64,000 nucleotides of DNA from Celeribacter sp. HF31 (GTDB lineage: Bacteria > Pseudomonadota > Alphaproteobacteria > Rhodobacterales > Rhodobacteraceae), in NCBI RefSeq assembly GCF_011806455.1, contig NZ_JAATOT010000004.1, positions 124,001-188,000 on the forward strand, given 5' to 3'. The position numbers and the translations under genes were made by a program. The notes below the pieces were generated by a model, which saw only the letters and a program-made list of their open reading frames with translations, did not search any database and had not been told where the DNA came from. Below, piece by piece: positions 23,538 through 33,853 of the stretch. Numbering within the stretch: position 1 is the stretch's first letter; each line of letters starts with the position of its first letter.

Positions 23538-23661
23538 GGTTTTGGTCCTTTATAAGTGTTTCGTGTGTGACACGTCAGTTGTGGAAGACGCCGTATGTTC
23601 GTTTTTGCGTCTTTCTATGGGAATGAATGTAGGCTTCCGTCATGGATGTGTAAATAGGAAC
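23196..23661 (-). repeat. Inverted duplication, unit 1 (with 43125-43590)
   Basis: From GTTCCTATTTACACA through the start codon and the whole reading frame, this segment is almost identical to unit 2 at 43125-43590, in opposite orientation. Both leaders can form AAGACGC...GCGTCTT. The related terminators extend the unit to 23047. The two copies are about 19.5 kb apart. Confidence 0.9.
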
Positions 23662-24048
23662 GAATAATAGGTTTATAAACATTGTAATGTGCGTTTATGC
23701 AGATCACATTTTTGGGATAATTTTGTAAATTGGCGTGATTTTGTGTGAAGTCACCTGAGATACCGCAGTTTTCGACTCGTTTTTATGCGTTGTTTATTTT
23801 TGAACATAAATTTGGGGTCTTGGCGGGATTTCAGTGTGCAAATGTATACAGCTGCGCTTTTATTGGGGAAATCATCGTGTTTCTTTGTGCATATGCGCGG
23901 ACCTTGAACCCGGCTGATCCGAAAATGGCCTGTCTGTCGGGGAAGACTCGGGGGGTCACGAGAAACTCAGGCACGCGTCGGTGCGACTTATACGCAGCCC
24001 CCTTCACTTTCCGCTGGCATTGGTCGCGCGTTGAGGCAGGATGTCCGC
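23538..24048. other. Divergent intergenic region of secreted protein copy 1 and cation exporter
   Basis: About 510 nt. The first 125 nt are the duplicated leader of the secreted protein. Beyond that it is A+T-rich, with motifs such as AATGTTTATAAAC and TTTATGTTCAAAAA that have weak matches upstream of copy 2, so it probably holds the promoter. The open frame across 23745-24059 shows no coding character. Nothing else was recognised. Confidence 0.5.
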
Positions 24049-24978
24049 ATGTCACATGATCATCACCACGGGCCTCACAGCCATCACCATCACCACATCG
24101 ATCCGAACGCCGGAGACGCCCGAGTCGCGGGCGCCATCGCGGTCAATCTTTTCCTGACACTGGCGCAAATCGTCGGCGGCGTCGTCTCGGGCTCCATGGC
24201 GCTGATCGCCGATGCAATTCACAATCTGTCCGATGCCATCGCCCTCGTGATCGCCTTTGGTGCGCGCAAAATCGCTCGCAAGCCGCGCGATGACACCATG
24301 ACCTTTGGCTACGGGCGTGCCGAAGTGGTCGCCGCCATGGTCAACTACACCTCGCTGATCATCATCTCCGTCTATCTCTTCGCCGAAGGAGTCTCTCGCC
24401 TGTTCAACCCGCCGGAGATTGCGGGGTGGACCGTGGTGATCGTGGCGCTCATTGCCTTGGTCGTCGATCTGGTGACGGCAGCGCTGACCTATTCGATGTC
24501 GAAAGACAGCCTCAACATCCGGGCCGCTTTCCTTCACAATCTCGCCGATGCCGCGACCTCTGTGGCGGTCATCGTCGCGGGGGTGGTCATTCTGATCTGG
24601 GATTGGCGGCTGATCGACCCGCTTCTGACCATCGCCATTGCACTCTATATACTCTGGCAGTCTTTCGCAGAAATCCGTCCGGTGATCCGCATTCTGATGC
24701 TCGGCGCGCCAACGGACACCAAGGCGGACGACGTGGCCGCAGCCATGGCGGAAATCGAGGGTGTCGAGGATGTGCACCATATTCATCTGTGGCAAATCGA
24801 CGAACGCCGCACCTCGGTCGAGGCGCATGTGGTGATTTCGGGTGAGGCGACGCCTGTTTTGACCGAACTGAAAAGCGTGCTGCGCGAGCGGTTCTCCATC
24901 GCACATTCCACGCTGGAGGTCGAAGCGCCCGGCGCGGGCTGTGCCGGAGAGGTCGCGGGGACGCAGCCCTTAGCTTAA
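24049..24978 (+). CDS. Cation diffusion facilitator (zinc-type exporter)
   Basis: An inner-membrane divalent metal/proton antiporter of 309 residues. The N-terminus is His-rich (MSHDHHHGPHSHHHHHID), then six membrane helices with the metal-site pattern DAIHNLSD (helix 2, about residue 54) and HNLADA (helix 5), followed by a cytoplasmic domain with HHIHLWQID. The HxxxD/DxxxD-like layout suggests Zn or Co export. Start 24049 is supported by a GGCAGGA site; a TTG at 24031 is unlikely. It overlaps the convergent hyi-like gene by 9 nt. Confidence 0.93.
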   Translation: MSHDHHHGPHSHHHHHIDPNAGDARVAGAIAVNLFLTLAQIVGGVVSGSMALIADAIHNLSDAIALVIAFGARKIARKPRDDTMTFGYGRAEVVAAMVNYTSLIIISVYLFAEGVSRLFNPPEIAGWTVVIVALIALVVDLVTAALTYSMSKDSLNIRAAFLHNLADAATSVAVIVAGVVILIWDWRLIDPLLTIAIALYILWQSFAEIRPVIRILMLGAPTDTKADDVAAAMAEIEGVEDVHHIHLWQIDERRTSVEAHVVISGEATPVLTELKSVLRERFSIAHSTLEVEAPGAGCAGEVAGTQPLA

Positions 24979-25737
24979 CGCCTGCGCTTGGCGGAACCAG
25001 TCAAGCCCGTCTTCGGTCCGTTTCTTTGGCGTATATTCCGCGGAAATCCAGCCCGTGTAGCCGCTCTCATCCACGCGCCGGAAAAACTCCGGAAAATCGA
25101 TCAGGCCTTTGATCGGCTCATGCCGGTCGGGCGGCCCAGCGATCTGGATGTGCCGCACATAGGGCGCGTATGCGTCCCAGGCCGCCATGGCATCGCCGGT
25201 GATGATCTGGGCGTGATAAGCGTCGAATTGCAGCCCGAGGTTCAACTCCGCCACCTCGTTGAGAATCTCGACAGCCTGGTCGAAGTCACTGAGGAAATAG
25301 CCCGGCATGTCGCCCTCATTGATCGGCTCGATCGTGAGGCTCATGTTGGGGGCAACTTGGGCCGCCCATTTCAAATTGCGTTTGTAGGTCTCAAGCGCCA
25401 CCACGCCTTTCGCCTTACCCGCCATGATGTGCATATGCGCGGCGCCCAGGAATTCCGCATAGCGAAGCGCGCGTTTGAAGTCGCGTTTGAACCGATCTTC
25501 CAGCCCCGGCACAGCGGCAAAGCCCCGTTCGCCGCCGGTGTAATTCGGCGGCGGCACGTTGATCAGCACCATCTTGAGGTTCAGATCGGCCATGCGCTTC
25601 GCGACCTCTGAGGCCGGTTCGTCATAGGGAAACAGGACCTCAACCGCCTTGAATCCACAGGCCTTCGCCTCAGCAAAGCGTTCGAGGAAGGGGTATTCCT
25701 TGAAGAGAAACGACAGGTTGGCGGCGAATTTGGGCAT
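24970..25737 (-). CDS. Hydroxypyruvate isomerase-like TIM-barrel protein
   Basis: A 255-residue sugar-isomerase-type TIM barrel (Hyi/OtnI family). Evidence: MPKFAANLSFLFKEYPFLERF at the start, FPYDEPASEVAKRM, IMAGKAKG, the metal-binding TIEPINEGDMPGYFLSD with Glu and Asp, LQFDAYHAQI with Asp and His, HIQIAGPPDRHEP and the final Glu in GWISAEYTPKK. It should interconvert hydroxypyruvate and tartronate semialdehyde or a related sugar acid, which would fit glyoxylate metabolism with glcDEF. Confidence 0.9.
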   Translation of the reverse strand: MPKFAANLSFLFKEYPFLERFAEAKACGFKAVEVLFPYDEPASEVAKRMADLNLKMVLINVPPPNYTGGERGFAAVPGLEDRFKRDFKRALRYAEFLGAAHMHIMAGKAKGVVALETYKRNLKWAAQVAPNMSLTIEPINEGDMPGYFLSDFDQAVEILNEVAELNLGLQFDAYHAQIITGDAMAAWDAYAPYVRHIQIAGPPDRHEPIKGLIDFPEFFRRVDESGYTGWISAEYTPKKRTEDGLDWFRQAQALS

Positions 25738-25751
25738 CAGTTCCGGGTGGT

Positions 25752-26315
25752 TCAGGCGAGATCAGTCGCTTTGGCGATTTCGAAAAACGTGTCCGCAGAC
25801 CAGACGCCAAAAACATCCTCGCCGTCAATCTCCTCCGTGACACCATGGTCAACAAGTCGGAAAAAGCTTTTGCGATCGATCAGCGCCTCAAGCCCCGCGC
25901 GCACCTCGACATAGGGGGCGGGCTCTCCGTCACGCGTCTCGACCCGGATCGGATGATCCGCATCCGCCGTCACCGTATCGCCGACCGAGGTCTGAAAGGT
26001 CAGCTTTTGCGCGGGGCCGTCCCCCTCTACCTCGAAATCCACCGCCAGAAACGGCGCGTCATCGACGGTGATTCCCACTTTTTCGACGGGCGTGACGAGG
26101 AAATACTTGTCGCCCTCGCGTTTCAACACGGTCGAAAACAGCCGCACCAAAGGCGCGCGCCCGATGGGGGTGCCAAGGTAGAACCACGTCCCATCCCGCG
26201 CGATCCGCATGTCGAGATCGCCACAAAACGGCGGGTTCCACTTGTCCACCGGCGGCAATCCGCGCCCCTTGGCGGCTTTTACGGCGCTCGCGATGCTTTC
26301 TGCGGAAACGGACAT
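25752..26315 (-). CDS. DUF1285 family protein
   Basis: A 187-residue cytoplasmic protein of the DUF1285 family, recognisable from PPVDKWNPPFCGDLDMRIARDGTWFYLGTPIGRAPLVRLFSTVLKRE and the later VEKVGITVDDAPFLAV. AGAGGAG lies before the ATG at 26315; the longer frame to 26411 is unsupported. Its partner across the divergent region is the MoxR operon, a pairing that recurs in Rhodobacterales. Biochemical role unknown. Confidence 0.9.
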   Translation of the reverse strand: MSVSAESIASAVKAAKGRGLPPVDKWNPPFCGDLDMRIARDGTWFYLGTPIGRAPLVRLFSTVLKREGDKYFLVTPVEKVGITVDDAPFLAVDFEVEGDGPAQKLTFQTSVGDTVTADADHPIRVETRDGEPAPYVEVRAGLEALIDRKSFFRLVDHGVTEEIDGEDVFGVWSADTFFEIAKATDLA

Positions 26316-26425
26316 GGAAAATCTCCTCTTAAACCTTTTGTCATTTGTGCTTTGCACCTGACACGTTTCTAATAGTGGCATGGTTCGACCCGCTAAGTAA
26401 GTGCTTGGCAAGTGAGGAGTATGTG

Positions 26426-27426
<1,001 letters not shown>

Positions 27427-27430
<4 letters not shown>

Positions 27431-28323
27431 CCCAGCCCAGCGCCCATAAAGGCCCCAACCACAAGGGCCTGCGCGCGCGCGCAGAAACCCTCAGCGCCCC
27501 CTTGCCACCTTTGCAGGCCCGCGCAGAACAGCTCGCGCGCACGCTTTTGATGGGCGGCCACGGGCGGCGGCAATCCGGGATGGGCGACGAGTTTTGGCAA
27601 TATCGCCCCGCGCAGGCGGGCGATCCGGGGCGCGCGATTGATTGGCGCCGCTCGGGCCGCTCCGACGGGCATTATGTGCGCGAAAAGGAATGGCAGGCGG
27701 CGCAATCGGTGCACCTCTGGGTCGATCTCTCGGCTTCGATGGGATTTTCATCCGACAAAAACGTGCCGCAGAAATCTGACCGCGCGGCGCTCTTGGCAAT
27801 GGCCGTGTCGATCCTCCTGATGAAAGGCGGCGAACGGGTCGCGCTGGCCTCTCTTGGCACGCCACCCCGGATCGGCTCGTTGCAACTCCGGCGCATTGCC
27901 GAAGGGCTGGCGCAGAGCACGGAGGCCGATTACGGCGCACCCGACGCGACGCTGTTTCTCCCCAACGCTCGCGCCGTCTTCCTGTCCGATTTCTTAGGCC
28001 CCATCGAAGCCGTCGAAGCGGCCGTCGCTGCCGCCTCGGATCGCGGCATTTCCGGCATGCTCTACCAAATTCTCGACCCTGCCGAAGAGGCCTTCCCCTA
28101 TCGCGGGCGGACGGTGTTTACCTCGATGTCCGGCGGCATCATGCATGAAACGCTCCGCGCCTCTGACCTGAAAACCCGCTATCTCGAGCGGCTGGCCGAA
28201 CGCAAAGATCGCCTCAGCCAGATCGCGCATCATGCCGGTTGGCGCTTTGCCACGCATCACACGGATCACTCCGATCTCACCGCGCTCTTGTGGCTTTACG
28301 AGGCTTTGGAGGGCCCGCGCTGA
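27427..28323 (+). CDS. DUF58 protein (vWA-like)
   Basis: A 298-residue cytoplasmic protein. The DUF58 signature GDEFWQYRPAQAGDPGRAIDWRRSGRSD (about residues 55-82) is followed by a vWA-like segment HLWVDLSASMGF with a MIDAS-like D-x-S-x-S. It starts with GTG overlapping the MoxR stop. Family members work with MoxR ATPases. There is no membrane segment. Confidence 0.93.
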
Positions 28324-31079
28324 TGTGGATTTTAGGCCCCATCGGATTCACCGCGCCTTGGGTTTTGCTTGGGCTTTTGGCCCTGCCGATCCTTTGGCTC
28401 TTGCTGCGCGCCGTGCCGCCCGCGCCGATCAGACGCCGTTTTCCGGGCGTGGCGCTTTTGCTGGGTCTCAAGGACGAAGAGGTCGAGGCGGATCGCACGC
28501 CTTGGTGGCTGCTCCTGTTGCGCATGGTGGCAGTGGCGGCGCTGATCCTCGCCTTTGCGGGTCCGGTTCTGAACCCGCGTGTCGAGCGTGGCGGCTCCTC
28601 CGATCCGTTGTTGGTTCTGCTGGATGCAAGCTGGGCCTCCGCGCCCGATTGGTCGCAGCGCATGGGGCGCGTGGAACAGGCACTCGATGAGGCCGAAGCC
28701 GACGGGCGCACGGTCTGTATTCTGCCTGCCACCGACCTGCCGACCGAAGGCTGTACATTCCTTGCACCCGCCGATTGGCGTCCGCGTCTGGCCGGGATCA
28801 CGCCCGCACCTTTTGCGCCTGACATGGAGGCCCTGAGCGGCGTGATTTCCGTGATGCCGACGGCTGTCGAGACGCTCTGGCTGTCGGACGGTTTGGCGCG
28901 GGCCGGACGCGAAGATGTGCTGGCCGATCTCGAAAGCTTCGGCCCTGTGTCCGTTTTCGAAACTGCTCGTGATGTGATGGCACTCGGGCCGCTGGAGCTC
29001 ACGGACACGGGGATTTCCGTCCCCGTGCTGCGCGCCGATGCGGGTGGGGAGCGCGATGTGGTGATCCTGGCGCATGGCCCCGATCCCGCCGGCGTGCCGC
29101 GTGTGCTGGACCGGCGTGAGGTCACTTTGCCGAGCGGAGAAACCCGCGTCACAGTGCCATTCGACCTGCCGCCGGAACTCCGCGCGCGGGTCACGCGATT
29201 TGAGATCGAAGGCCAAACCTCCGCAGGCGCCAAACGCCTCACCGACGACAGCCTCAAACGCCGCGAGGTCGGGCTGGTCGTGGTGCGTGAAGGCGGCGAA
29301 GGGCTTCAGCTTTTGTCACAACTCCACTACCTGCGTGCGGCTCTGGCGGACAAAGCCGATGTGATCGAGGGCGCTTTGCCCGATCTGATCATGGCCAATC
29401 CCGATGTGATTGTCTTGGCCGATGTCGCGCAGCTTTCGGGTGGCGAAGTGGCCGATTTGTTGGACTGGTTGAACGACGGCGGCATGTTGTTGCGCTTTGC
29501 CGGCCCCAATCTGGCAGGCTCCGATGTGGCGCGCGACGAGGACGATCCGCTGATGCCCGTGCGGCTGCGCGCCGGAGGGCGGACGCTGGGCGGTGCGATG
29601 AGTTGGGGCGAGCCGAAACGCCTGCGCCCCTTTGCCGAGACCTCGCCCTTTTACGGTCTGCCGGTGCCCGAAGACGTTGAGATCAACGCCCAGGTCATGG
29701 CCCAGCCCGACCCGGAGCTGGCCAACCGCGTGATCGCCACGTTGGAAGACGGCACGCCTTTGGTCACCCGCAAGCCCATGGGCCAGGGGCAGGTCGTGCT
29801 GTTCCACGTCACCGCGAATGCCGAGTGGTCCACGCTGCCCTTGTCTGGACTGTTCGTTGAGATGCTCGACCGTCTCGCTGTGACCTCGCGGGCGGCGGTT
29901 TTGGAGGTGGATGATCTGGCGGGGCAAAGCCTTCAGCCGGTGCGGGTGATGGATGGCTTCGGTCGTCTCAATGAGGCCGCCGCCATGCCGCCTGTCGCGG
30001 GCGAAGAGTTTGTGACGGCACATGCGACCAAAGCCACGCCGCCGGGGCTTTATCAGGGCCGCGACAGCCTGCGGGCGCTCAATGTGATGGCCGAAGGCGA
30101 TACGCTTGCGCAGATGCGCTGGCCGTCTGATGTCACGCTTTTGGGTGTCGAAGCCGGGCGCGAACGCCCCCTTGCGCCGTTTCTTTTGACGCTGGCTCTG
30201 GCGCTTTTGGGTGCCGACCTTTTGGCCTCGCTTTGGCTCTCAGGCCGCCTTTTCGGCGCGCGGGCGCTGCCGGTTCTGCTCTGCGCGATGCTGATCGCCC
30301 CGGTTGCCAAAGCCCAAGAGTTGGACGATGATTTCGCCCTTCGCGCCTCGTCTGAACTGGCGCTGGCCTATGTCGAAACCGGCGATGCCGCTCTGGATCG
30401 CATCTCCGAGGCCGGTCTTGCCGGTCTCTCCGACGTCTTGACCATGCGCACCTCCGTCGAGCCTGCGCCGCCCATCGGAATCAATCTGGAAACCGATCCT
30501 CTGGGCTTTTTCCCGATGCTCTACTGGCCGGTGACGGCGAGCCAGCCGACGCCCTCGGCGACCGCTTATACCAAACTCAACGCCTATCTGCGCACCGGCG
30601 GCGTGATCCTTTTTGACACGCGCGATGCCGATGTCGCGGGCTTCGGCGCGGCGACGCCAAACGGCACGAAACTGCAAGCTTTGGCCGCTTCCCTCGACAT
30701 CCCCGCCCTCGAACAAATTCCCGAGGATCACGTGCTCAATCGCGCCTTCTACCTCTTGCGCGAATTCCCGGGACGTCACGCCGATGGCACGCTTTGGGTC
30801 GAGGCCGCCCCCGACAGTGAACAGGCCGAGGGCATGCCGTTTCGCAACCTCAACGACAATGTGACGCCGGTGATCATCGGCGGTGGCGATTGGGCCTCGG
30901 CCTGGGCCTTGGATGAGACCGGCTTTCCGCTCTTGCCGGTTGGGCGTGGTCTGTCAGGTGAGCGCCAACGCGAGCTGTCTTATCGGTTCGGCGTCAATCT
31001 GGTGATCTACGTGCTGACCGGCAATTACAAATCCGATCAGGTCCATGTGCCTGCGCTGCTCGACAGGTTGGGCCAATGA
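28323..31079 (+). CDS. BatA/DUF4159 membrane protein with degenerate vWA domain
   Basis: A 918-residue inner-membrane protein. Two N-terminal helices (FTAPWVLLGLLALPILWLLL and a second near residue 65) frame a BatA-like stretch, then a vWA-like domain where LLDASWAS replaces the usual DxSxS. A further helix pair occurs near residues 620-660. The C-terminal DUF4159 domain has GFFPMLYWPV, GGVILFDTRDAD and LREFPGRHADGTLWVE. The start overlaps the previous stop (TGATG). Role in the cell envelope is inferred from Bat operons. Confidence 0.9.
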   Translation: MWILGPIGFTAPWVLLGLLALPILWLLLRAVPPAPIRRRFPGVALLLGLKDEEVEADRTPWWLLLLRMVAVAALILAFAGPVLNPRVERGGSSDPLLVLLDASWASAPDWSQRMGRVEQALDEAEADGRTVCILPATDLPTEGCTFLAPADWRPRLAGITPAPFAPDMEALSGVISVMPTAVETLWLSDGLARAGREDVLADLESFGPVSVFETARDVMALGPLELTDTGISVPVLRADAGGERDVVILAHGPDPAGVPRVLDRREVTLPSGETRVTVPFDLPPELRARVTRFEIEGQTSAGAKRLTDDSLKRREVGLVVVREGGEGLQLLSQLHYLRAALADKADVIEGALPDLIMANPDVIVLADVAQLSGGEVADLLDWLNDGGMLLRFAGPNLAGSDVARDEDDPLMPVRLRAGGRTLGGAMSWGEPKRLRPFAETSPFYGLPVPEDVEINAQVMAQPDPELANRVIATLEDGTPLVTRKPMGQGQVVLFHVTANAEWSTLPLSGLFVEMLDRLAVTSRAAVLEVDDLAGQSLQPVRVMDGFGRLNEAAAMPPVAGEEFVTAHATKATPPGLYQGRDSLRALNVMAEGDTLAQMRWPSDVTLLGVEAGRERPLAPFLLTLALALLGADLLASLWLSGRLFGARALPVLLCAMLIAPVAKAQELDDDFALRASSELALAYVETGDAALDRISEAGLAGLSDVLTMRTSVEPAPPIGINLETDPLGFFPMLYWPVTASQPTPSATAYTKLNAYLRTGGVILFDTRDADVAGFGAATPNGTKLQALAASLDIPALEQIPEDHVLNRAFYLLREFPGRHADGTLWVEAAPDSEQAEGMPFRNLNDNVTPVIIGGGDWASAWALDETGFPLLPVGRGLSGERQRELSYRFGVNLVIYVLTGNYKSDQVHVPALLDRLGQ

Positions 31080-33139
31080 TCCGCGATCTCACCTTTTCCC
31101 CGCTCATCCCCCTGCCTGTGCTGGCCGTTTTTGCGGGCATCGCCTTTGTTCTCATCATCTTCGCCGCTTGGCGTGGATTGTCAGGCTGGGCCTTGCGGGC
31201 GCTGGCTGCTTTGGGCGTTTTGGCGGCCTTGTCGGGGCCGTCGCTCAAACAGGAAATGCGCGATCCGCTGACCGACATCGTGTTCCTCGTCGTCGATGAA
31301 AGCGCCTCGCAAGACCTCTCGACCCGGCCCGATCAAATTGAGGCGGCACGCGCCACTCTGGAGGCCCGTATCACCGCCATGCCCAACACAGAGCTGCGCG
31401 AGATTACGCTGCGCGATGCCCCGGACAATCGCGGCACGCTGTTGATGAGCGCGCTCGCGGAAGCCATGGCCGACGAGCCACGCGGGCGGTTGGCCGGGGC
31501 TGTTCTGCTCTCTGACGGCCAGTTGCACGATGTCGACCTTGCCCCCGATTTTCCCGCACCGGTGCATCTCATGCTCACAGGCGAGCCGCAGGATTGGGAC
31601 CGTCGACTGGTCATTGAGAGCGCGCCGAGTTTTGCGATCCTGGACGAGGAGGTCGTGCTGAAACTCCGTGTCGAGGATCAAGGCGCGGTGCCGAATGAAG
31701 ACGCGACCAGCCCGCTTTTGGTCTCCATCGATGGCGAGACGCCGCAGAGGTTTACCATCCCCGTTGGCCGCTCCATCGAAGTGCCGTTGATGCTGCCCCA
31801 TGGCGGCATGAATGTGATCCAATTCACCCTGCCCGAAGCGGACGGAGAGCTGACCACGCGCAACAATTCCGCCATGGTGCAGATCAACGGCGTGCGCGAC
31901 CGTTTGCGCGTTTTGCTGGTTTCCGGCGAGCCACACAATGGCGAACGCACTTGGCGCAACCTGTTGAAATCCGACCCTTCCGTCGATCTCGTGCACTTCA
32001 CCATTTTGCGCCCGCCCTCGAAACAGGACGGTGTGCCGGTGACCGAACTGTCGCTGATCGCTTTCCCGACGCGGGAGCTGTTCATGGAGAAGGTCGAGGA
32101 TTTCGACCTGATCATTTTCGACCGCTACAAATTGCGTGGCATCCTGCCCGCCTCTTACCTCGACAACATCGCACGCTATGTGGAAAACGGCGGCGCAGTG
32201 CTGTTCGCCGCAGGGCCGGATTTTGCCTCCGCCGACAGTATCTATCGCTCGCCTTTGGCGCGGGTCATTCCGGTCTCCCCCACCGGCCGGGTGATCGAGG
32301 ATCCTTACCTGCCGCGCCTCACCGATCTGGGCGCGCGCCACCCGGTGACCGAGGGTTTGGGCGGGCTGCGCTTTGCGGAAGACGAGCCGGCTTGGGGGCG
32401 GTGGTTCCGTCAGGTCGAGCTTGAGCCCAATGAACAGGGCGAAACGGTGATGTCCGGTCTCGATGGGCGGCCTTTGTTGGTGCTCGACCGGGTGGGCGAG
32501 GGCCGCGTGGCGGTGCTTGGTTCCGATCATGCGTGGCTTTGGACGCGGGGCGTCGAGGGCGGCGGGCCGCAGCTTGAACTGCTGCGGCGTCTGGCCCATT
32601 GGATGATGAAAGAACCGGAGCTTGAGGAAGAGGCGCTGACCGCCACGGCCGAGGGCAACACGCTGACAATCACCCGCCGCAGCCTCACCGAAGGTTCGCG
32701 GTCGGTGACCGTCGAGGCACCCGATGGCACTGTGTCCGTCGTGCCGATGGAAGAGACCGCGCCGGGCCGCTATGTGACCGAAGTCACCGGTGGCGAGATG
32801 GGGCTTTATCGCCTGTCCGAAGGCGATCAGACCGCCGTCATGGTGCTTGGCCCTTCCGCGCCACGGGAGTTCGAAGAGACGATTGCCTCGGGCGACAAGC
32901 TCGCCTCCGTGATCCGCGCCTCGGGTGGCGGCACCTTTGCGCTCTCGGGTGGCGTGCCGCGTCTGCGTCTGGTCGAAGAGGGCCGCGTCGCCGCAGGTCG
33001 CGGATGGTTCGGCATCACCCCGCGTGAGGCTTATGTGACGCAATCGACCCGACTGTCGCCTCTGTTGCCCGGCTGGGTCTGGCTGGTGATTTTGGCAGGG
33101 CTGTCGGTGGCGGCGTGGCTGAGAGAAGGGCGGCGGTGA
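31076..33139 (+). CDS. Membrane vWA/glutamine amidotransferase-like protein of the MoxR operon
   Basis: A 687-residue protein with two N-terminal helices (PLPVLAVFAGIAFVLIIFAAW and ALRALAALGVLAALSG), a vWA-like domain whose VVDESASQDLS is a degenerate MIDAS, beta-rich periplasmic segments, and a class I amidotransferase-like fold (RLRVLLVSGEPHNGERTW...FDLIIFDRY...YVENGGAVLFAAGPDF). A C-terminal helix (GWVWLVILAGLSVAAWL) anchors it. ATGA overlap with the previous gene makes it the last member of the operon. Biochemical activity unknown. Confidence 0.88.
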   Translation: MIRDLTFSPLIPLPVLAVFAGIAFVLIIFAAWRGLSGWALRALAALGVLAALSGPSLKQEMRDPLTDIVFLVVDESASQDLSTRPDQIEAARATLEARITAMPNTELREITLRDAPDNRGTLLMSALAEAMADEPRGRLAGAVLLSDGQLHDVDLAPDFPAPVHLMLTGEPQDWDRRLVIESAPSFAILDEEVVLKLRVEDQGAVPNEDATSPLLVSIDGETPQRFTIPVGRSIEVPLMLPHGGMNVIQFTLPEADGELTTRNNSAMVQINGVRDRLRVLLVSGEPHNGERTWRNLLKSDPSVDLVHFTILRPPSKQDGVPVTELSLIAFPTRELFMEKVEDFDLIIFDRYKLRGILPASYLDNIARYVENGGAVLFAAGPDFASADSIYRSPLARVIPVSPTGRVIEDPYLPRLTDLGARHPVTEGLGGLRFAEDEPAWGRWFRQVELEPNEQGETVMSGLDGRPLLVLDRVGEGRVAVLGSDHAWLWTRGVEGGGPQLELLRRLAHWMMKEPELEEEALTATAEGNTLTITRRSLTEGSRSVTVEAPDGTVSVVPMEETAPGRYVTEVTGGEMGLYRLSEGDQTAVMVLGPSAPREFEETIASGDKLASVIRASGGGTFALSGGVPRLRLVEEGRVAAGRGWFGITPREAYVTQSTRLSPLLPGWVWLVILAGLSVAAWLREGRR

Positions 33140-33169
33140 GGCCGCCCTTTTGGGGCTTGCCCCCAAAGA

Positions 33170-33739
33170 TCACACCAGAGCAGGTTTCGCTTTTTCCCAT
33201 GCAAAGGCCTGCATCGCCGGATCGACCGGGGTCTGGGCGATGGCGTTGGTGTAATTCGACATCACCTTTTGCGCCGTCCCAACCAGCACTTCGAGGATTT
33301 GCCGCTTGGTATAGCCTGCGTCGAGAAAGGCTTGCATCTGATCTTGCGTGACCTTGCCGCGCTGGCGCACGATCTGAAGCGTGAAGGTTCTGAGCGCCTC
33401 AAGATGCGCCGTCGGCAGCGGGGTTTCATCGCGCAGGGCATTGGTGATGGCGTCATCCACCTTCATCATCTTCGCGATACCGGTATGGCCGGGCACGCAG
33501 TAATGGCATTCGTGTTCGACATTGATGGTCTGCCAGATCACGGTCAGCTCATCCTTGTCAAACGTCGTCTCGGTCATAAATGTATGGTGGAGCTGCCAAT
33601 AGGATTTCGCGAGCGCCGGTGCTTCTGCCATGACGGCGATGAGGCCGGAGACGCGACCGAAGGCGGATTTCACCTCCTCCATCGTGGCGCGGCTTTCTTC
33701 GGGGGCGGAGTCAATCGTGTGGGCGGTAAAGTCGATCAT
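33170..33739 (-). CDS. Carboxymuconolactone decarboxylase (AhpD-like) family protein
   Basis: A 189-residue all-helical AhpD/CMD-fold protein. The redox motif NVEHECHYCVPGHTGIA (about residues 73-89) gives E-x-x-C-x-x-C-x3-H, as in alkylhydroperoxidase-type members. It is divergent from a TetR regulator, with one operator copy 19 nt before its ATG, so it is probably induced when TetR releases. The substrate is unknown; peroxide or electrophile response is the usual context. Confidence 0.9.
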   Translation of the reverse strand: MIDFTAHTIDSAPEESRATMEEVKSAFGRVSGLIAVMAEAPALAKSYWQLHHTFMTETTFDKDELTVIWQTINVEHECHYCVPGHTGIAKMMKVDDAITNALRDETPLPTAHLEALRTFTLQIVRQRGKVTQDQMQAFLDAGYTKRQILEVLVGTAQKVMSNYTNAIAQTPVDPAMQAFAWEKAKPALV

Positions 33740-33757
33740 GGTCGGTCCTTTTGATTC

Positions 33758-33773
33758 TTGAGCGATTGCTCAA
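33758..33773. promoter_or_regulatory. TetR operator copy 1
   Basis: TTGAGCGATTGCTCAA, a near-perfect palindrome with TTGAG/CTCAA arms. It lies directly upstream of the CMD-family gene. Same half-sites as the copies at 33800 and 33824. Confidence 0.75.
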
Positions 33774-33799
33774 TTATAGATGGCCTGACATTAGTTTAC

Positions 33800-33815
33800 T
33801 TGAGCGATCACTCAA
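33800..33815. promoter_or_regulatory. TetR operator copy 2
   Basis: TTGAGCGATCACTCAA. It sits 42 bp (centre to centre) from copy 1, between the divergent promoters. Confidence 0.75.
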
Positions 33816-33823
33816 TATATATT

Positions 33824-33839
33824 TTGAGCGATCACTCAA
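33824..33839. promoter_or_regulatory. TetR operator copy 3
   Basis: TTGAGCGATCACTCAA, identical to copy 2 and 24 bp from it. It lies 15 nt before the tetR-type start codon, so it can mediate autorepression. Confidence 0.75.
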
Positions 33840-33853
33840 ATTTGAGGCGAAAG

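Noticed and set aside
23538-24048. Metal riboswitch upstream of the cation exporter
   Set aside because: No recognisable yybP-ykoY or NiCo aptamer pattern was found by eye.
23745-24059. 104-codon open frame in the region upstream of the cation exporter
   Set aside because: It overlaps promoter-like A+T-rich sequence, has no ribosome site and its composition does not look coding.
31181-33166. 661-codon open frame opposite the last MoxR-operon gene
   Set aside because: Antisense shadow of the plus-strand gene.
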